The position numbers and the translations under genes are program-made. A stretch of 64,000 nt of DNA from Collinsella sp. (GTDB taxonomy: Bacteria > Actinomycetota > Coriobacteriia > Coriobacteriales > Coriobacteriaceae), in the NCBI GenBank assembly GCA_019414055.1, contig DXMV01000004.1:1-64000 (forward strand), read 5' to 3'. Every line of letters begins with the position of its first letter. Positions within the stretch are counted from its first letter, which is position 1. Under the pieces are notes generated by a model, which worked only from the letters and a program-made list of their open reading frames with translations, searched no databases and was not told the origin of the DNA. Of the stretch, positions 51,094 through 59,012 are shown in pieces.

Positions 51094-51672
51094 ATGCCTG
51101 AACGCTTGGTTTCGACGACATGCTTGGGAAATCTCAACGATCCGTCCTATGAACTCCTGCTTCGCCGGAAGTCGGGCGGCGTCTTTGAAGTTGACGAGCT
51201 ATTGCTCGATTGGGACCAGGCTGATGTATGCACGTTTGTGGGCGTGACGGAGCTGGGGCGAACGGTCGATGTTCGGCTGGATACCGCCGACGGCGGTCGT
51301 CTTGCCGACGGCGACGTGCTCGCCATCGACCGTTCGGGCATGGTGCCCGTGGCGGTTGTCGTGCGCCTGCGCAGCGCCGAGGTTTATTTGGTCGAAGTTG
51401 ACCGCATGGACCCGATTGCGCTCGCGCATGCGTGCTGGGAGATCGGCAATATGCACGCGCCGCTTTTCCGAGGCGACTCGGACGAGCATGCCGTGCGTAT
51501 GTATACGCCGGTGCAGCCTGTTTTGGGCCGCATGCTCCGGGGTGTCGAGGGTATTCGGCTCTCGGTGGTTACCCATGAACTCGATGCGGACCGGCGCTTT
51601 GCATCGAGTGCGGCGGATGTCGTCGTGAGCATGGCTCCCGACTTTACCATCGTAAAAAAGACGCGCGGCTAA
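51094..51672 (+). CDS. UreE-like metallochaperone outside any urease operon
   Basis: 192 residues. The N-terminal beta domain (~1-90) resembles UreE-N (ADGGRLADGDVLAIDRSGMVPVAV). The C-domain shows the UreE pattern ALAHACWEIGNMHAPLF, in which the His aligns with the conserved nickel-binding His of UreE, then PVLGRMLRGVEGIRLSVVTHELDADRRF. There is no His-rich tail. UreE delivers nickel to urease, but no urease structural or accessory genes are in this window. Directly behind slyD, it may serve another nickel enzyme. The protein is diverged, so the family call is moderate. Confidence 0.65.
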   Translation: MPERLVSTTCLGNLNDPSYELLLRRKSGGVFEVDELLLDWDQADVCTFVGVTELGRTVDVRLDTADGGRLADGDVLAIDRSGMVPVAVVVRLRSAEVYLVEVDRMDPIALAHACWEIGNMHAPLFRGDSDEHAVRMYTPVQPVLGRMLRGVEGIRLSVVTHELDADRRFASSAADVVVSMAPDFTIVKKTRG

Positions 51673-51755
51673 GCGCGCATATGCGCAAGACGGGCTTTGA
51701 GGGACGATCAATCAAGGTCCGTTTTGCTGTTGATAGGAGGCTTTGGGGAAAGCAT

Positions 51756-52553
51756 ATGGGTCTTGAGGGAATCAAGCTGATTGCATGCGATTTGGACGGC
51801 ACGTTGCTGCATCCGGGGAAGCGCGAGCCGCGTTCTGAGGCCTTTGAGCTTATCAATGAGCTGCATCGTCGCGGTATCGTGTTTATGCCGGCGAGCGGCC
51901 GTCAATATGCGAGCTTGCGCTACCTGTTTGCTCCGGTGGCCGATGAGCTTGCCTATGTATGCGAAAACGGAGCCCTGGTGATGAGCGAGGGGCATGCCGT
52001 TGTCAAGCGTTCCATGGAGCATAGCCTTGCTATGGATATCGCGAATGCCGTGGTTGCGTATCCCCATGCCGACGTGACCCTTTCGTGCGAGGGGCACCTC
52101 TACACCATGAGCGGCAACGACGCGTTTGTTGAACACCTGCGTTATGAGGTCCACTGCGATGTGGCGGTGGTCGACCGTCCCGAGGACATCGACGAGGACG
52201 TCATTAAGATTGCCTTCCAGACGCCCGAGGTGGAGCAGCCGGCGGCCTTGGAGTATTTCGAGCGCCTCTTTAGCGACCGTGTCGATGTGATGACGTCGGG
52301 AACCGAATGGACTGACTTTATCGGCTTTGACTCGGGCAAGGGGTCCGCGCTTGCCGATTATGGTCGTGCGCTGGGAATCTCCCCTGACGAGATGATGGCG
52401 TTTGGCGATAACGAAAACGACCGCGACATGCTCAACGTGGTGGGCCACCCTTATCTGATGGAGAGCTGCAATCCCAGCATGCGCGGTGTCAATGACCGCG
52501 TCCGCTACGTGCGCACGGTCGAAGAAGAGCTGCGTCGCCTGCTTGCCGAGTAG
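51756..52553 (+). CDS. Cof-type HAD-superfamily phosphatase
   Basis: 265 residues. HAD motif I is ACDLDGTLLH, motif II-like region MPASGRQYASLRYLF, the motif III Lys lies in GFDSGKGSAL, and motif IV is FGDNENDRDML. A C2-type cap domain lies between. Cof-type HADs dephosphorylate sugar phosphates and cofactors such as FMN or PLP; the substrate cannot be read from sequence. ATG 51756 is at the start of the fold, with AGGAGG somewhat far (15 bases) and GGGGAAA closer. It converges on the perR gene, and a palindrome lies between. Confidence 0.9.
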   Translation: MGLEGIKLIACDLDGTLLHPGKREPRSEAFELINELHRRGIVFMPASGRQYASLRYLFAPVADELAYVCENGALVMSEGHAVVKRSMEHSLAMDIANAVVAYPHADVTLSCEGHLYTMSGNDAFVEHLRYEVHCDVAVVDRPEDIDEDVIKIAFQTPEVEQPAALEYFERLFSDRVDVMTSGTEWTDFIGFDSGKGSALADYGRALGISPDEMMAFGDNENDRDMLNVVGHPYLMESCNPSMRGVNDRVRYVRTVEEELRRLLAE

Positions 52554-52556
52554 ACA

Positions 52557-52627
52557 TTTGGGACATGCCTAGAAATCTACTTTTTGCCGCCATCGGTGGA
52601 AAGGGAGATTTTAAGGCATGTCCCAAA
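52557..52627. repeat. Palindrome between convergent genes
   Basis: TTTGGGACATGCCT (52557-52570) pairs perfectly with AGGCATGTCCCAAA (52614-52627). AAATCT/AGATTT and CCGCC-ATC-GGTGG continue inside. It separates the HAD gene (plus) from perR (minus) and is placed to act as a bidirectional terminator; outer A/T runs are short. Confidence 0.75.
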
Positions 52628-52630
52628 AAT

Positions 52631-53011
52631 CTACCTACAGTTGGGGCAGAGGCCCTCGAAGATGGTGTAGTGCGAGGTGACGTCCCAGCCGATTTGCTCG
52701 GATGCCTTGGTATCGAGCTGATCGTCGAAGGGGAGCGGCACGTCGATGACGCGGCTGCACGAGGTGCAGATGATATGCGCATGCGGCTCGATCGTGCGAT
52801 CGAAGCGGCTGCCGCCCGGCGTCTTGATGGAGAGGATCTCGCCAGCGTCGGCCAAGAGATTGAGATTGCGGTAGACCGTACCACGGCTGATTTTGTCATC
52901 CTGCGCGCGCACGACGTTGTAGATTTCGTCGGCGGTGGGATGGTTATAGCTTTGGCGCACGGCGTCGAGAACCAGCTTTCGCTGCCTGGTATTTCTTCTT
53001 TGCACCGCCAT
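52631..53011 (-). CDS. Fur-family metalloregulator, PerR-like
   Basis: 126 residues. The N-terminal winged helix contains HPTADEIYNVVRAQDDKISRGTVYRNLNLL (split), followed by the metal site RFDRTIEPHAHIICTSC and a C-terminal CPNC, giving the structural zinc Cys4 pair. The Asp and His pattern at the regulatory site is like PerR, the peroxide sensor, rather than a pure Fur, but assignment between the two needs structure-based alignment. ATG 53011 follows AAAAGAGGCGAGG. The spacer to the next gene is only 61 bases. Confidence 0.9.
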   Translation of the reverse strand: MAVQRRNTRQRKLVLDAVRQSYNHPTADEIYNVVRAQDDKISRGTVYRNLNLLADAGEILSIKTPGGSRFDRTIEPHAHIICTSCSRVIDVPLPFDDQLDTKASEQIGWDVTSHYTIFEGLCPNCR

Positions 53012-53072
53012 GCGCCTCGCCTCTTTTCTATCAACGGTCGTAGGTAAATGATACCGTATTTAGCACACAATA

Positions 53073-53483
53073 CTAATAACGAGGAATGAAACCGTCTTCA
53101 TTGGCAAGTGGGGCTCGGGTCTGGGCGTCTACGAGGCGAAAACGCGTTCCCATGCGCTCGTAGGAGGCATGAAGCGCCTCGAGATGAGATAGGATGTTTG
53201 CCGGAGCCCCCTGTATCTCCATCTCGACTGAGCCGTCTGCCATGTTACGCACCCAGCCGGTGAGTGCGCGTGCCTGCGCGAGGTTGGTGTTGGTAAAGCG
53301 AAAACCGACGCCCTGGACTTGCCCTTCCCAGCGCAGGAAATAGCGCAGGGGAGCGTCTTGAGTGGCTTCGTCGCTTGCGAGCACAGTAAGCCTGCGGCGC
53401 AGCTCGAGCTCTACGTTTGATGGTTTTTGAGGCTCTCGACTGCCGCCGGTGACGCTGGAGAAGAACGTATCGAAGAGACCCAT
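53073..53483 (-). CDS. Acylphosphatase-domain protein
   Basis: 136 residues. After ~45 residues of extension (MGLFDTFFSSVTGG, then a charged helix) comes an acylphosphatase domain: WEGQVQGVGFRFT with the catalytic Arg and TGWVRNMADGSVEMEIQG with the catalytic Asn. These small enzymes hydrolyse acyl phosphates such as carbamoyl or 1,3-bisphosphoglycerate. The ribosome site is weak. It starts two bases after the stop of the Gfo/Idh oxidoreductase and is likely co-transcribed with it. Confidence 0.88.
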   Translation of the reverse strand: MGLFDTFFSSVTGGSREPQKPSNVELELRRRLTVLASDEATQDAPLRYFLRWEGQVQGVGFRFTNTNLAQARALTGWVRNMADGSVEMEIQGAPANILSHLEALHASYERMGTRFRLVDAQTRAPLANEDGFIPRY

Positions 53484-53485
53484 CG

Positions 53486-54592
53486 CTATGCCTGCTTGCC
53501 TGCGTCGGCCGGGAAGGTTATGCCGGCCTGCTGGCGCACGGCATCCATGATACGCAGCGAGACGAGCGTGACATCGCGGTAGTGGCCAAGCTCGTGGCGT
53601 CCCGCCGGGGTCTCCCAAATCTCTTCCTTAACGTTATCGATGCCGTCGATGGCGGTGATAAAGTCCGCGAGCTCGTATTCCATGGTGTTGCTTGACTTGG
53701 GAAGGTCGAGCGCGCGTCCGTTGCCGCCTTGCTCGCGCGGCGCCTCGGTCGCCGATCCGCGTACGACATCGCCGCGATAGTCGATACGGACGTTGCGGGG
53801 CGTGGACAGATGGTCAATCTGGATAGTGCCACGCTCGCCTTCGATCTGCGAGGGCAGCAGGTCATTCGTAATTTTGGAGTGCGCGAGCTCGACGGAGATA
53901 CGGCCACCGCCGTAGCTGGCAAGGATGGAACCGCAGCCATCGATGGGGCCGTGCGTGAGCTGTCGCGTGGTGGGGTCGAGCAGAGTAGTCATGCTCGTAA
54001 GGCCGGAGGGCATGCCGAAAATCTCGACCATGGGCTCGACGGTGTAGACGCCAATGTCCATGAGGGAACCCGATGCCATATTGCGGTCGAAGATATTGGT
54101 GGCGCGTCCCGCGAGAATCTCGTTGTAGCGCGAGGAATATTTGCCAAAGCGCAATGAGGCGCGGCGGATGGGGGCGATCTCGCCCAGGGCGTCCTCGATG
54201 GCGTGGAAGGCGGGATCGTGGAGGGGACGCATGGCCTCGAGGGCCACGACACCTGCTGCCTCGGCAGCGCGGAAGACTTCCAGCGCCTGCGCTTCGGTGG
54301 CGCAGAAGGGCTTCTCGACGATGACGTGCTTGCCACCGGCGATGCAGGCAAGGGCCTGCTCGTAGTGAAGTGCGTTGGGGCTGCCGATATAGACGGCGTC
54401 GACGTCGGCGGCTGCCGCAAGCTCATCGAGTGAGATAAAGTTTCGCTCGCCATCGCGCTCGGCGGTAAAGGCAGCACCGCGATTGGCATCGCGTGAAAGC
54501 GTGCCCACAAACGCGGCTTGGTCGTTGGCGTTGACGACTTGGATAAAGTCGTCGGTGATCATGGATGTGCCGATGGTCGCGATGCGCAGCAT
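53486..54592 (-). CDS. Gfo/Idh/MocA family oxidoreductase
   Basis: 368 residues. The N-terminal Rossmann domain begins MLRIATIGTSMITDDFI and contains VDAVYIGSPNALHYEQALACI and the conserved EKP (HVIVEKPFCA). The C-terminal domain has SGSLMDIGVYTVEPMVEIFG, the usual catalytic-His/Asp region. Members are NAD(P)-dependent sugar or cyclitol dehydrogenases; the substrate is unknown. ATG 54592 follows AAGGGGGA. It heads a two-gene unit with the acylphosphatase. Confidence 0.92.
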   Translation of the reverse strand: MLRIATIGTSMITDDFIQVVNANDQAAFVGTLSRDANRGAAFTAERDGERNFISLDELAAAADVDAVYIGSPNALHYEQALACIAGGKHVIVEKPFCATEAQALEVFRAAEAAGVVALEAMRPLHDPAFHAIEDALGEIAPIRRASLRFGKYSSRYNEILAGRATNIFDRNMASGSLMDIGVYTVEPMVEIFGMPSGLTSMTTLLDPTTRQLTHGPIDGCGSILASYGGGRISVELAHSKITNDLLPSQIEGERGTIQIDHLSTPRNVRIDYRGDVVRGSATEAPREQGGNGRALDLPKSSNTMEYELADFITAIDGIDNVKEEIWETPAGRHELGHYRDVTLVSLRIMDAVRQQAGITFPADAGKQA

Positions 54593-54665
54593 ACGTCCCC
54601 CTTGCGTTGTTTGGTCTACAGGATGAGTGTAGCGCGTGGGGATATAAAGCTGTGCGAAAACGCTA

Positions 54666-55151
54666 TTACAGGTCGCTCTCGTTAAAGCCGGTGTCGATAT
54701 CGAGGTTGCTGCCGTCGGCCGCCGTGGTGGCGAGCTCATCGCAGCGCTCATTGAGCTCGTGGCCGGCGTGACCCTTAACCCAGATGAACTCAACCTTGTG
54801 CTTGCTTTTGGCGGTGAGTAGGCGCTCCCACAGGTCGCGGTTCTTGACGGGCTGCTTGTTGGCGGTTTTCCACCCGCGCTTTTTCCAGCCGTCGATCCAG
54901 TGCTTGTTAAAGGCGTTGACGACGTACTGCGAATCGGAATGGACTTCGACCTCGCAGGGGCGGTTGAGTGCCTCGAGCGCCACGATAACGGCCATGAGCT
55001 CCATGCGGTTGTTGGTGGTCTTGGCGTAGCCGCGCGAAAGCTCGGAGGTAAAGGTCTTGCCGGCGGGGTTGGTGTATTTGAGCACGGCGCCGTAGCCGCC
55101 GCGTCCCGGATTTGATCGGGCCGAGCCGTCGGTATAGATGATGACCTTCAC
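54666..55151 (-). CDS. rnhA: Ribonuclease HI
   Basis: 161 residues with the four catalytic acidic residues in context: IYTDGSARSNPGRGGYG, NRMELMAVIVALEAL, VHSDSQYVVNAF and ERCDELAT. It cleaves RNA in RNA-DNA hybrids. The GTG start at 55151 is supported by AAAGGAAG. It lies between the Gfo/Idh gene and a lysR gene on the same strand, with gaps of 73 and 99 bases. Confidence 0.97.
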   Translation of the reverse strand: MKVIIYTDGSARSNPGRGGYGAVLKYTNPAGKTFTSELSRGYAKTTNNRMELMAVIVALEALNRPCEVEVHSDSQYVVNAFNKHWIDGWKKRGWKTANKQPVKNRDLWERLLTAKSKHKVEFIWVKGHAGHELNERCDELATTAADGSNLDIDTGFNESDL

Positions 55152-55213
55152 GGGCTTCCTTTCTTTGAGTGCATTTCATGTGAGTGACCATTGTAGCGCC
55201 ATGCCCGCCGGGG

Positions 55214-55259
55214 GCCAGCAATCTACGATTTCTACCCCGTCTTCCGACTGTTAGCTGGC
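55214..55259. repeat. Hairpin overlapping the lysR stop, shares loop motif with 29737-29767
   Basis: GCCAGC (55214-55219) pairs with GCTGGC (55254-55259). The loop contains ATTTCTACCCCGTC (55228-55241), identical over 14 bases to 29742-29755. Confidence 0.5.
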
Positions 55260-56153
55260 ATGGATGATGCGGTTGAGCTCGTCGAGGTATTGCTGCAAGA
55301 GGAGAGAGGGCTTGCGCTCGTCGTGCATGATGTAGCCAACGTGCATCGTTGGGGCGTCTGCTAACGGGATCGATGCCATACCCCATTGCATTTCATTGGA
55401 GAGGACTCCGGTCGACAGGGTGTAACCGTTCGACGTGATAAGTAAGTTGGTAAGTGTTCCGCGGTCCGAGATTCGTATGTTGCGGTCGCAAGGGATATAG
55501 CTAAAAGGTTCCTCGGCGTAATAGAAGGAGTTTGAGGTTCCCTGCTCAAAGCTGTAGCGCGTATAGGGCGCGAGGTCGGCAAGGGACAGCTGAGGGCGGC
55601 GTGCGAGCGGGTGGCGTTCGCTGACGAATACGTGGACCGTCGCGTCGAATAGGGGATGGAAGCTTGCGCGGGCATCGGCGAAGGCCTTCTGCAGAACGCG
55701 GGCGTTAAAGTCATCCAGATACAGAATGCCGATATCGCTGCGAAACGCACGGACGTCATCGATGATCTGCGATGTGGTGGTCTCGCGCATGATGAACTCG
55801 AACTTGCTGTCGCGGCAGCGCTCGACCACGTTGACAAAGGCCTCGACCGAAAAGGCGTAGTGCTGGGCGGAAATGGCGAGGCGGGCTTGCGGGATGCCGC
55901 CGTCCTCGTAGCGTGCCTCGAGCATGTCGGCCTGCTCTACGACCTGGCGCGCATAGCCCAAAAGCTCGGTGCCGTCGTTGGTGAGCGTGACGCCGCGGCT
56001 GGAGCGCGTAAAGATCTCCAGATGGAGCTCCTGTTCCAGGCTTTTGACGGCGTTTGAGATGTTGGACTGAGCAGTATAGAGGCGTTGAGCTGCGGCGTTG
56101 ATTGAGCCGGACTCTGCCACGGTGATCAGAAAACGAAGCTGCTGAAGGGTCAT
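55251..56153 (-). CDS. LysR-family transcriptional regulator
   Basis: 300 residues. The N-terminal helix-turn-helix is MTLQQLRFLITVAESGSINAAAQ...AQSNISNAVKSLEQEL, typical of LysR; the rest is an effector-binding domain. Two in-frame ATGs exist: 56162 lies right on the ribosome site, while 56153 has GAAAGG at nine bases and is chosen. It is divergent from metY. The intergenic inverted repeat at 56173-56193 is the expected type of LysR site, so it may control metY or sulfur assimilation in response to a pathway intermediate (inference). Confidence 0.92.
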   Translation of the reverse strand: MTLQQLRFLITVAESGSINAAAQRLYTAQSNISNAVKSLEQELHLEIFTRSSRGVTLTNDGTELLGYARQVVEQADMLEARYEDGGIPQARLAISAQHYAFSVEAFVNVVERCRDSKFEFIMRETTTSQIIDDVRAFRSDIGILYLDDFNARVLQKAFADARASFHPLFDATVHVFVSERHPLARRPQLSLADLAPYTRYSFEQGTSNSFYYAEEPFSYIPCDRNIRISDRGTLTNLLITSNGYTLSTGVLSNEMQWGMASIPLADAPTMHVGYIMHDERKPSLLLQQYLDELNRIIHAS

Positions 56154-56172
56154 CGACGCCATCCTTTCGATA

Positions 56173-56193
56173 GTTATCTATAAAACAGATAAC
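56173..56193. promoter_or_regulatory. LysR-type inverted repeat
   Basis: GTTATCT-7 bp-AGATAAC sits 20 bases upstream of the chosen lysR start and upstream of the metY leader. It has the T-N11-A style of LysR operators and is well placed for autoregulation. Confidence 0.5.
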
Positions 56194-56310
56194 AAGTTAG
56201 CGCTTTTAAGTGATTGACCGAGGGAGACAATGCCCGTACTATTCAAAACACACAAAGGCGGTAGGTTATTAAGCCGACCACGGAATCGGGACGCGAAAGG
56301 AGGCCCGCAT

Positions 56311-56364
56311 ATGAATTGCTTACCAAGACGAATGCCGGGCTCCTGTTTGCGCCCGTCGGCGTGA
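56311..56364 (+). CDS. Putative 17-residue leader peptide upstream of metY
   Basis: MNCLPRRMPGSCLRPSA, stop at 56364. It has an ideal ribosome site, AAAGGAGG (56296-56303), seven bases before ATG. It contains two Cys and two Met codons. The second Cys codon (56344-56346) is within the 5' arm of the following hairpin (56340-56371). Its ribosome-site region GGAGGCCCG (56300-56308) can alternatively pair with CGGGCTCC (56337-56343), which overlaps that same arm. This is the layout of translation-coupled attenuation by cysteine (or methionine) supply. It is an inference with no known homologue that I can name. Confidence 0.5.
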   Translation: MNCLPRRMPGSCLRPSA

Positions 56365-56398
56365 TCAGGAGACAGCGACTTACTTTTCTCTTTTTACT
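56340..56398 (+). terminator. Candidate attenuator hairpin and T-rich tract before metY
   Basis: CTCCTG (56340-56345) and CAGGAG (56366-56371) with inner CGCC-CGTC-GGCG. A T-rich tract (TTACTTTTCTCTTTTT) starts eight bases later. The gap makes it an imperfect intrinsic terminator; Rho or antisequestration mechanisms are alternatives. Confidence 0.4.
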
Positions 56399-56425
56399 TA
56401 CTTTCGTTCGATCAAGGAGATCATC

Positions 56426-57736
56426 ATGAGCCAGTTCATCAACAACCCCGAGCACACCTTTGGTTTCGATACCCTGCAGCTGCACGTTGGCCAGGAGAGC
56501 GCCGATCCCGCATCCGACTCCCGTGCCGTGCCGATCTACCAGACCACGAGCTATGTGTTCCGCAACTCCCAGCACGCCGCCGACCGCTTTGGTCTTGCCG
56601 ACGCCGGTAACATCTACGGCCGTCTGACCAACTCCACCCAGGGCGTCTTCGAGGACCGTATCGCCGCGCTCGAGGGCGGCGTGGCAGGTCTTGCCGTCGC
56701 CTCCGGCGCTGCTGCCATCACCTATACCCTGCAGGCTCTTGCCCAGGCTGGTGACCACGTGGTGGCTCAGAAGACCATCTACGGTGGCTCCTACAACCTG
56801 CTGGAGCATACGCTCTCCCAGTTTGGCGTCGAGACCACGTTTGTCGATGCCCATAACCTGGAAGAGGTTGAGGGTGCCATCAAGGACAGCACCACGGTCA
56901 TCTATCTCGAGACGCTCGGCAATCCCAACTCCGACATCCCCAACATCGACGCCATCTCCGAGATTGCCAAGAAGCACGGTCTGCCGGTTGTCGTCGACAA
57001 CACCTTCGGCACTCCGTATCTGTTCCGTCCGCTGGAGCACGGCGCCAACATCGTCGTCCACTCCGCAACCAAGTTCATCGGAGGCCACGGTACCTCGCTG
57101 GGCGGTGTGATCGTCGACGGCGGTAACTTCGATTGGAAGGCGAGTGGCAAGTACGCCCAGATCGCTGAGCCCAACCCCTCCTACCATGGTGTTTCGTTTG
57201 CCGAGGCTGCCGGTCCCGCCGCCTTCGCAACCTATGTCCGCGCTATCCTGCTGCGTGACGAGGGCGCCTGCATCAGCCCGTTCAACGCCTGGGTCCTGCT
57301 CCAGGGCACCGAGACTCTGTCGCTGCGCGTCGACCGTCATGTCGAGAACACCAAGAAGGTCGTTGAGTTCCTGGCTGGCGACAGCCACGTCGCCAAGGTA
57401 AATCACCCGAGCCTGCCTGAGCACCCCGATCACGAGCTCTATCAGAAGTACTTCCCCCGTGGCGGTGCTTCGATCTTTACCTTTGAGATTAAGGGTGGCC
57501 AGGAGGCTGCATGGAAGTTCATCGATCATCTGCAGGTGTTCTCGCTGCTCGCCAACGTGGCCGACGTCAAGTCGCTCGTCGTGCACCCGGCTACCACCAC
57601 GCACTCCCAGCTCTCTGCCGAGGAGCTCGCCGAGCAGAACATCACGCCCTCCACGATCCGTCTTTCCATCGGTACCGAGAACGCCGAGGATATCATTTGG
57701 GATCTGAAGCAGGCCTTTGCCGCGCTGGACGAGTAA
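56426..57736 (+). CDS. metY: O-acetylhomoserine sulfhydrylase
   Basis: 436 residues of the Cys/Met-metabolism PLP family. Key segments: FGFDTLQLHVGQESADP (N-terminus of MetY), ALEGGVAGLAVASGAAA, YGGSYNLLEHTLSQFG, VVVDNTFGTPYLFRP with the PLP Asp, and HSATKFIGGHGTSLGG with the PLP Lys. It makes homocysteine from O-acetylhomoserine and sulfide (some also make cysteine from O-acetylserine). ATG 56426 has CAAGGAGA upstream. It is preceded by a probable leader-peptide attenuator and divergent from lysR, and followed by a strong terminator, so it is monocistronic. Confidence 0.95.
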   Translation: MSQFINNPEHTFGFDTLQLHVGQESADPASDSRAVPIYQTTSYVFRNSQHAADRFGLADAGNIYGRLTNSTQGVFEDRIAALEGGVAGLAVASGAAAITYTLQALAQAGDHVVAQKTIYGGSYNLLEHTLSQFGVETTFVDAHNLEEVEGAIKDSTTVIYLETLGNPNSDIPNIDAISEIAKKHGLPVVVDNTFGTPYLFRPLEHGANIVVHSATKFIGGHGTSLGGVIVDGGNFDWKASGKYAQIAEPNPSYHGVSFAEAAGPAAFATYVRAILLRDEGACISPFNAWVLLQGTETLSLRVDRHVENTKKVVEFLAGDSHVAKVNHPSLPEHPDHELYQKYFPRGGASIFTFEIKGGQEAAWKFIDHLQVFSLLANVADVKSLVVHPATTTHSQLSAEELAEQNITPSTIRLSIGTENAEDIIWDLKQAFAALDE

Positions 57737-57800
57737 GGCGACTTGTGCAAGGACCCCTTGCGACTCGATAGGTATAACTGCATAAAATGCCTGCTCAAGG

Positions 57801-57837
57801 CGCCTGTGCGAACAATGGTTGCACAGGCGTCGTTTTT
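57801..57837 (+). terminator. Rho-independent terminator of metY
   Basis: CGCCTGTGC-(11)-GCACAGGCG followed by TCGTTTTT. The rest of the gene-free stretch 57838-58048 includes TTGACA at 57868-57873 without a convincing -10; I see no gene or other element there. Confidence 0.88.
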
Positions 57838-58048
57838 GCATAGAGAGGGTGCAAAAACAGGGTTTTTGACACGCTTTATGCAATCGAGATGTGGAAAACT
57901 CCTGTTGAGAGGATGTGAGTTTTACGCAATTGACGTGCGCCTTTTGAGTAAAACCGCAGGTCGCGATTTGCTCGGGGTACTATGCAGCGCGATTAAATCA
58001 CACGCAGCTCAAACGCAGCAAAAACGCACTACGGAGGTTTCCAGCTAC

Positions 58049-58825
58049 ATGAGGATCGATTCACGAAAACCGAAAGCCGCCGCCCTTTCCGCCGCTCTGA
58101 CCGTGGCACTTTTGGCGGGCGCCGGCGCAACTGATGCCCACGCGGCAACACTATCCGATACGGTCGGATCTGCGCCGTCCGAGGCGACGCTGGTGCAGCC
58201 CGTCGACTACCGCGGCGACGGTTATGGCTCTATGCAGGAGTGGAACGCCTCGATGGGGGCAAAGCGCGATTCCCTGGAGATGCGCGCTCAGATCATTATG
58301 AATATGTATGGCGACTATGCTACCGATGACGAGCGCGCTGTGTTGCAGGGTTGCATCGACGGTGCGGGTAGCCTGTTGACGATGGGGGAAGTCGACGCCA
58401 AGTCGACCGAGCTCGACGAGCTTCGCTCCACGCTTGAGGATGCCAAGCGCGAGGCGCTCGAGGCTGCCGCAGCCGAAGCCGAGGCCGCTGAGGCCGTTCA
58501 GGCTTCGTATTACAACGCCGGCTCCGGCTCGTCTTATACGTCTGCTGCGTATTACGCGAACGGCTCGGGTCTGACGCGCTCGAGCGGCGTCAATAACTAT
58601 AACGGCCGCCGCGAGACTTATTACAGCAGCAACGTGTTGTATCACCACCGCACGGGCGAGTGGACGCAGGATTCCGAGGGCTTTTGGCGCGATTCCGATG
58701 GTTACTACGTCGTTGCCGCGGGCGATAAGGCCCAAGGCTCTACGTTTACCGGTTCCAAGGGCGAGTGCAAGGTCTATGACTCCGGCTGCGCTGCCGGAAC
58801 CACCGACTACTACACTGGCTGGTAA
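58049..58825 (+). CDS. Secreted protein of unknown function
   Basis: 258 residues. A Sec signal peptide is clear: basic start MRIDSRKPK, hydrophobic AAALSAALTVALLAGAGA, and cleavage after THE AHA of DAHA-A. Residues ~55-140 are helical and charged, with an Ala/Glu-rich coiled-coil segment (~105-150). A Ser/Tyr/Asn-rich stretch follows, and the C-terminal ~60 residues (HRTGEWTQDSEGFWRDSDGY..KVYDSGCAAGTTDYYTGW) look like a compact small domain with two Cys. The end is reminiscent of domains at the C-termini of coriobacterial and enterococcal cell-wall proteins, from memory only. ATG 58049 has GGAGG upstream. Function is not known. Confidence 0.75.
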   Translation: MRIDSRKPKAAALSAALTVALLAGAGATDAHAATLSDTVGSAPSEATLVQPVDYRGDGYGSMQEWNASMGAKRDSLEMRAQIIMNMYGDYATDDERAVLQGCIDGAGSLLTMGEVDAKSTELDELRSTLEDAKREALEAAAAEAEAAEAVQASYYNAGSGSSYTSAAYYANGSGLTRSSGVNNYNGRRETYYSSNVLYHHRTGEWTQDSEGFWRDSDGYYVVAAGDKAQGSTFTGSKGECKVYDSGCAAGTTDYYTGW

Positions 58826-58857
58826 TCTGCCATAAGCCAATAGGACATGACGGGCGG

Positions 58858-58902
58858 GCGTCTTTACCGAGCCTTTGGGCAACGTAAGGGCGTTCGTTTT
58901 TT
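58858..58902 (+). terminator. Rho-independent terminator of the secreted-protein gene
   Basis: GCGTCTTTAC (58858-58867) pairs, with G-U wobbles, with GTAAGGGCGT (58884-58893); AGCC/GGGC lies inside and TTTTTT follows. Confidence 0.7.
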
Positions 58903-59012
58903 GTGCGTGCTTGAGTTAACAGAGCGCTTACCGTGGCAGTACGCCGCGCATATGGGCGCGGGGCACACTAGTTCATGAGAAATAAGGTCTTTCTCTTGGA
59001 GGAAGTGGTCTT

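Noticed and set aside
56194..56425. SAM riboswitch upstream of metY
   Set aside because: The conserved SAM-I/SAM-IV core sequences are not present. A leader ORF with hairpin explains the region better.
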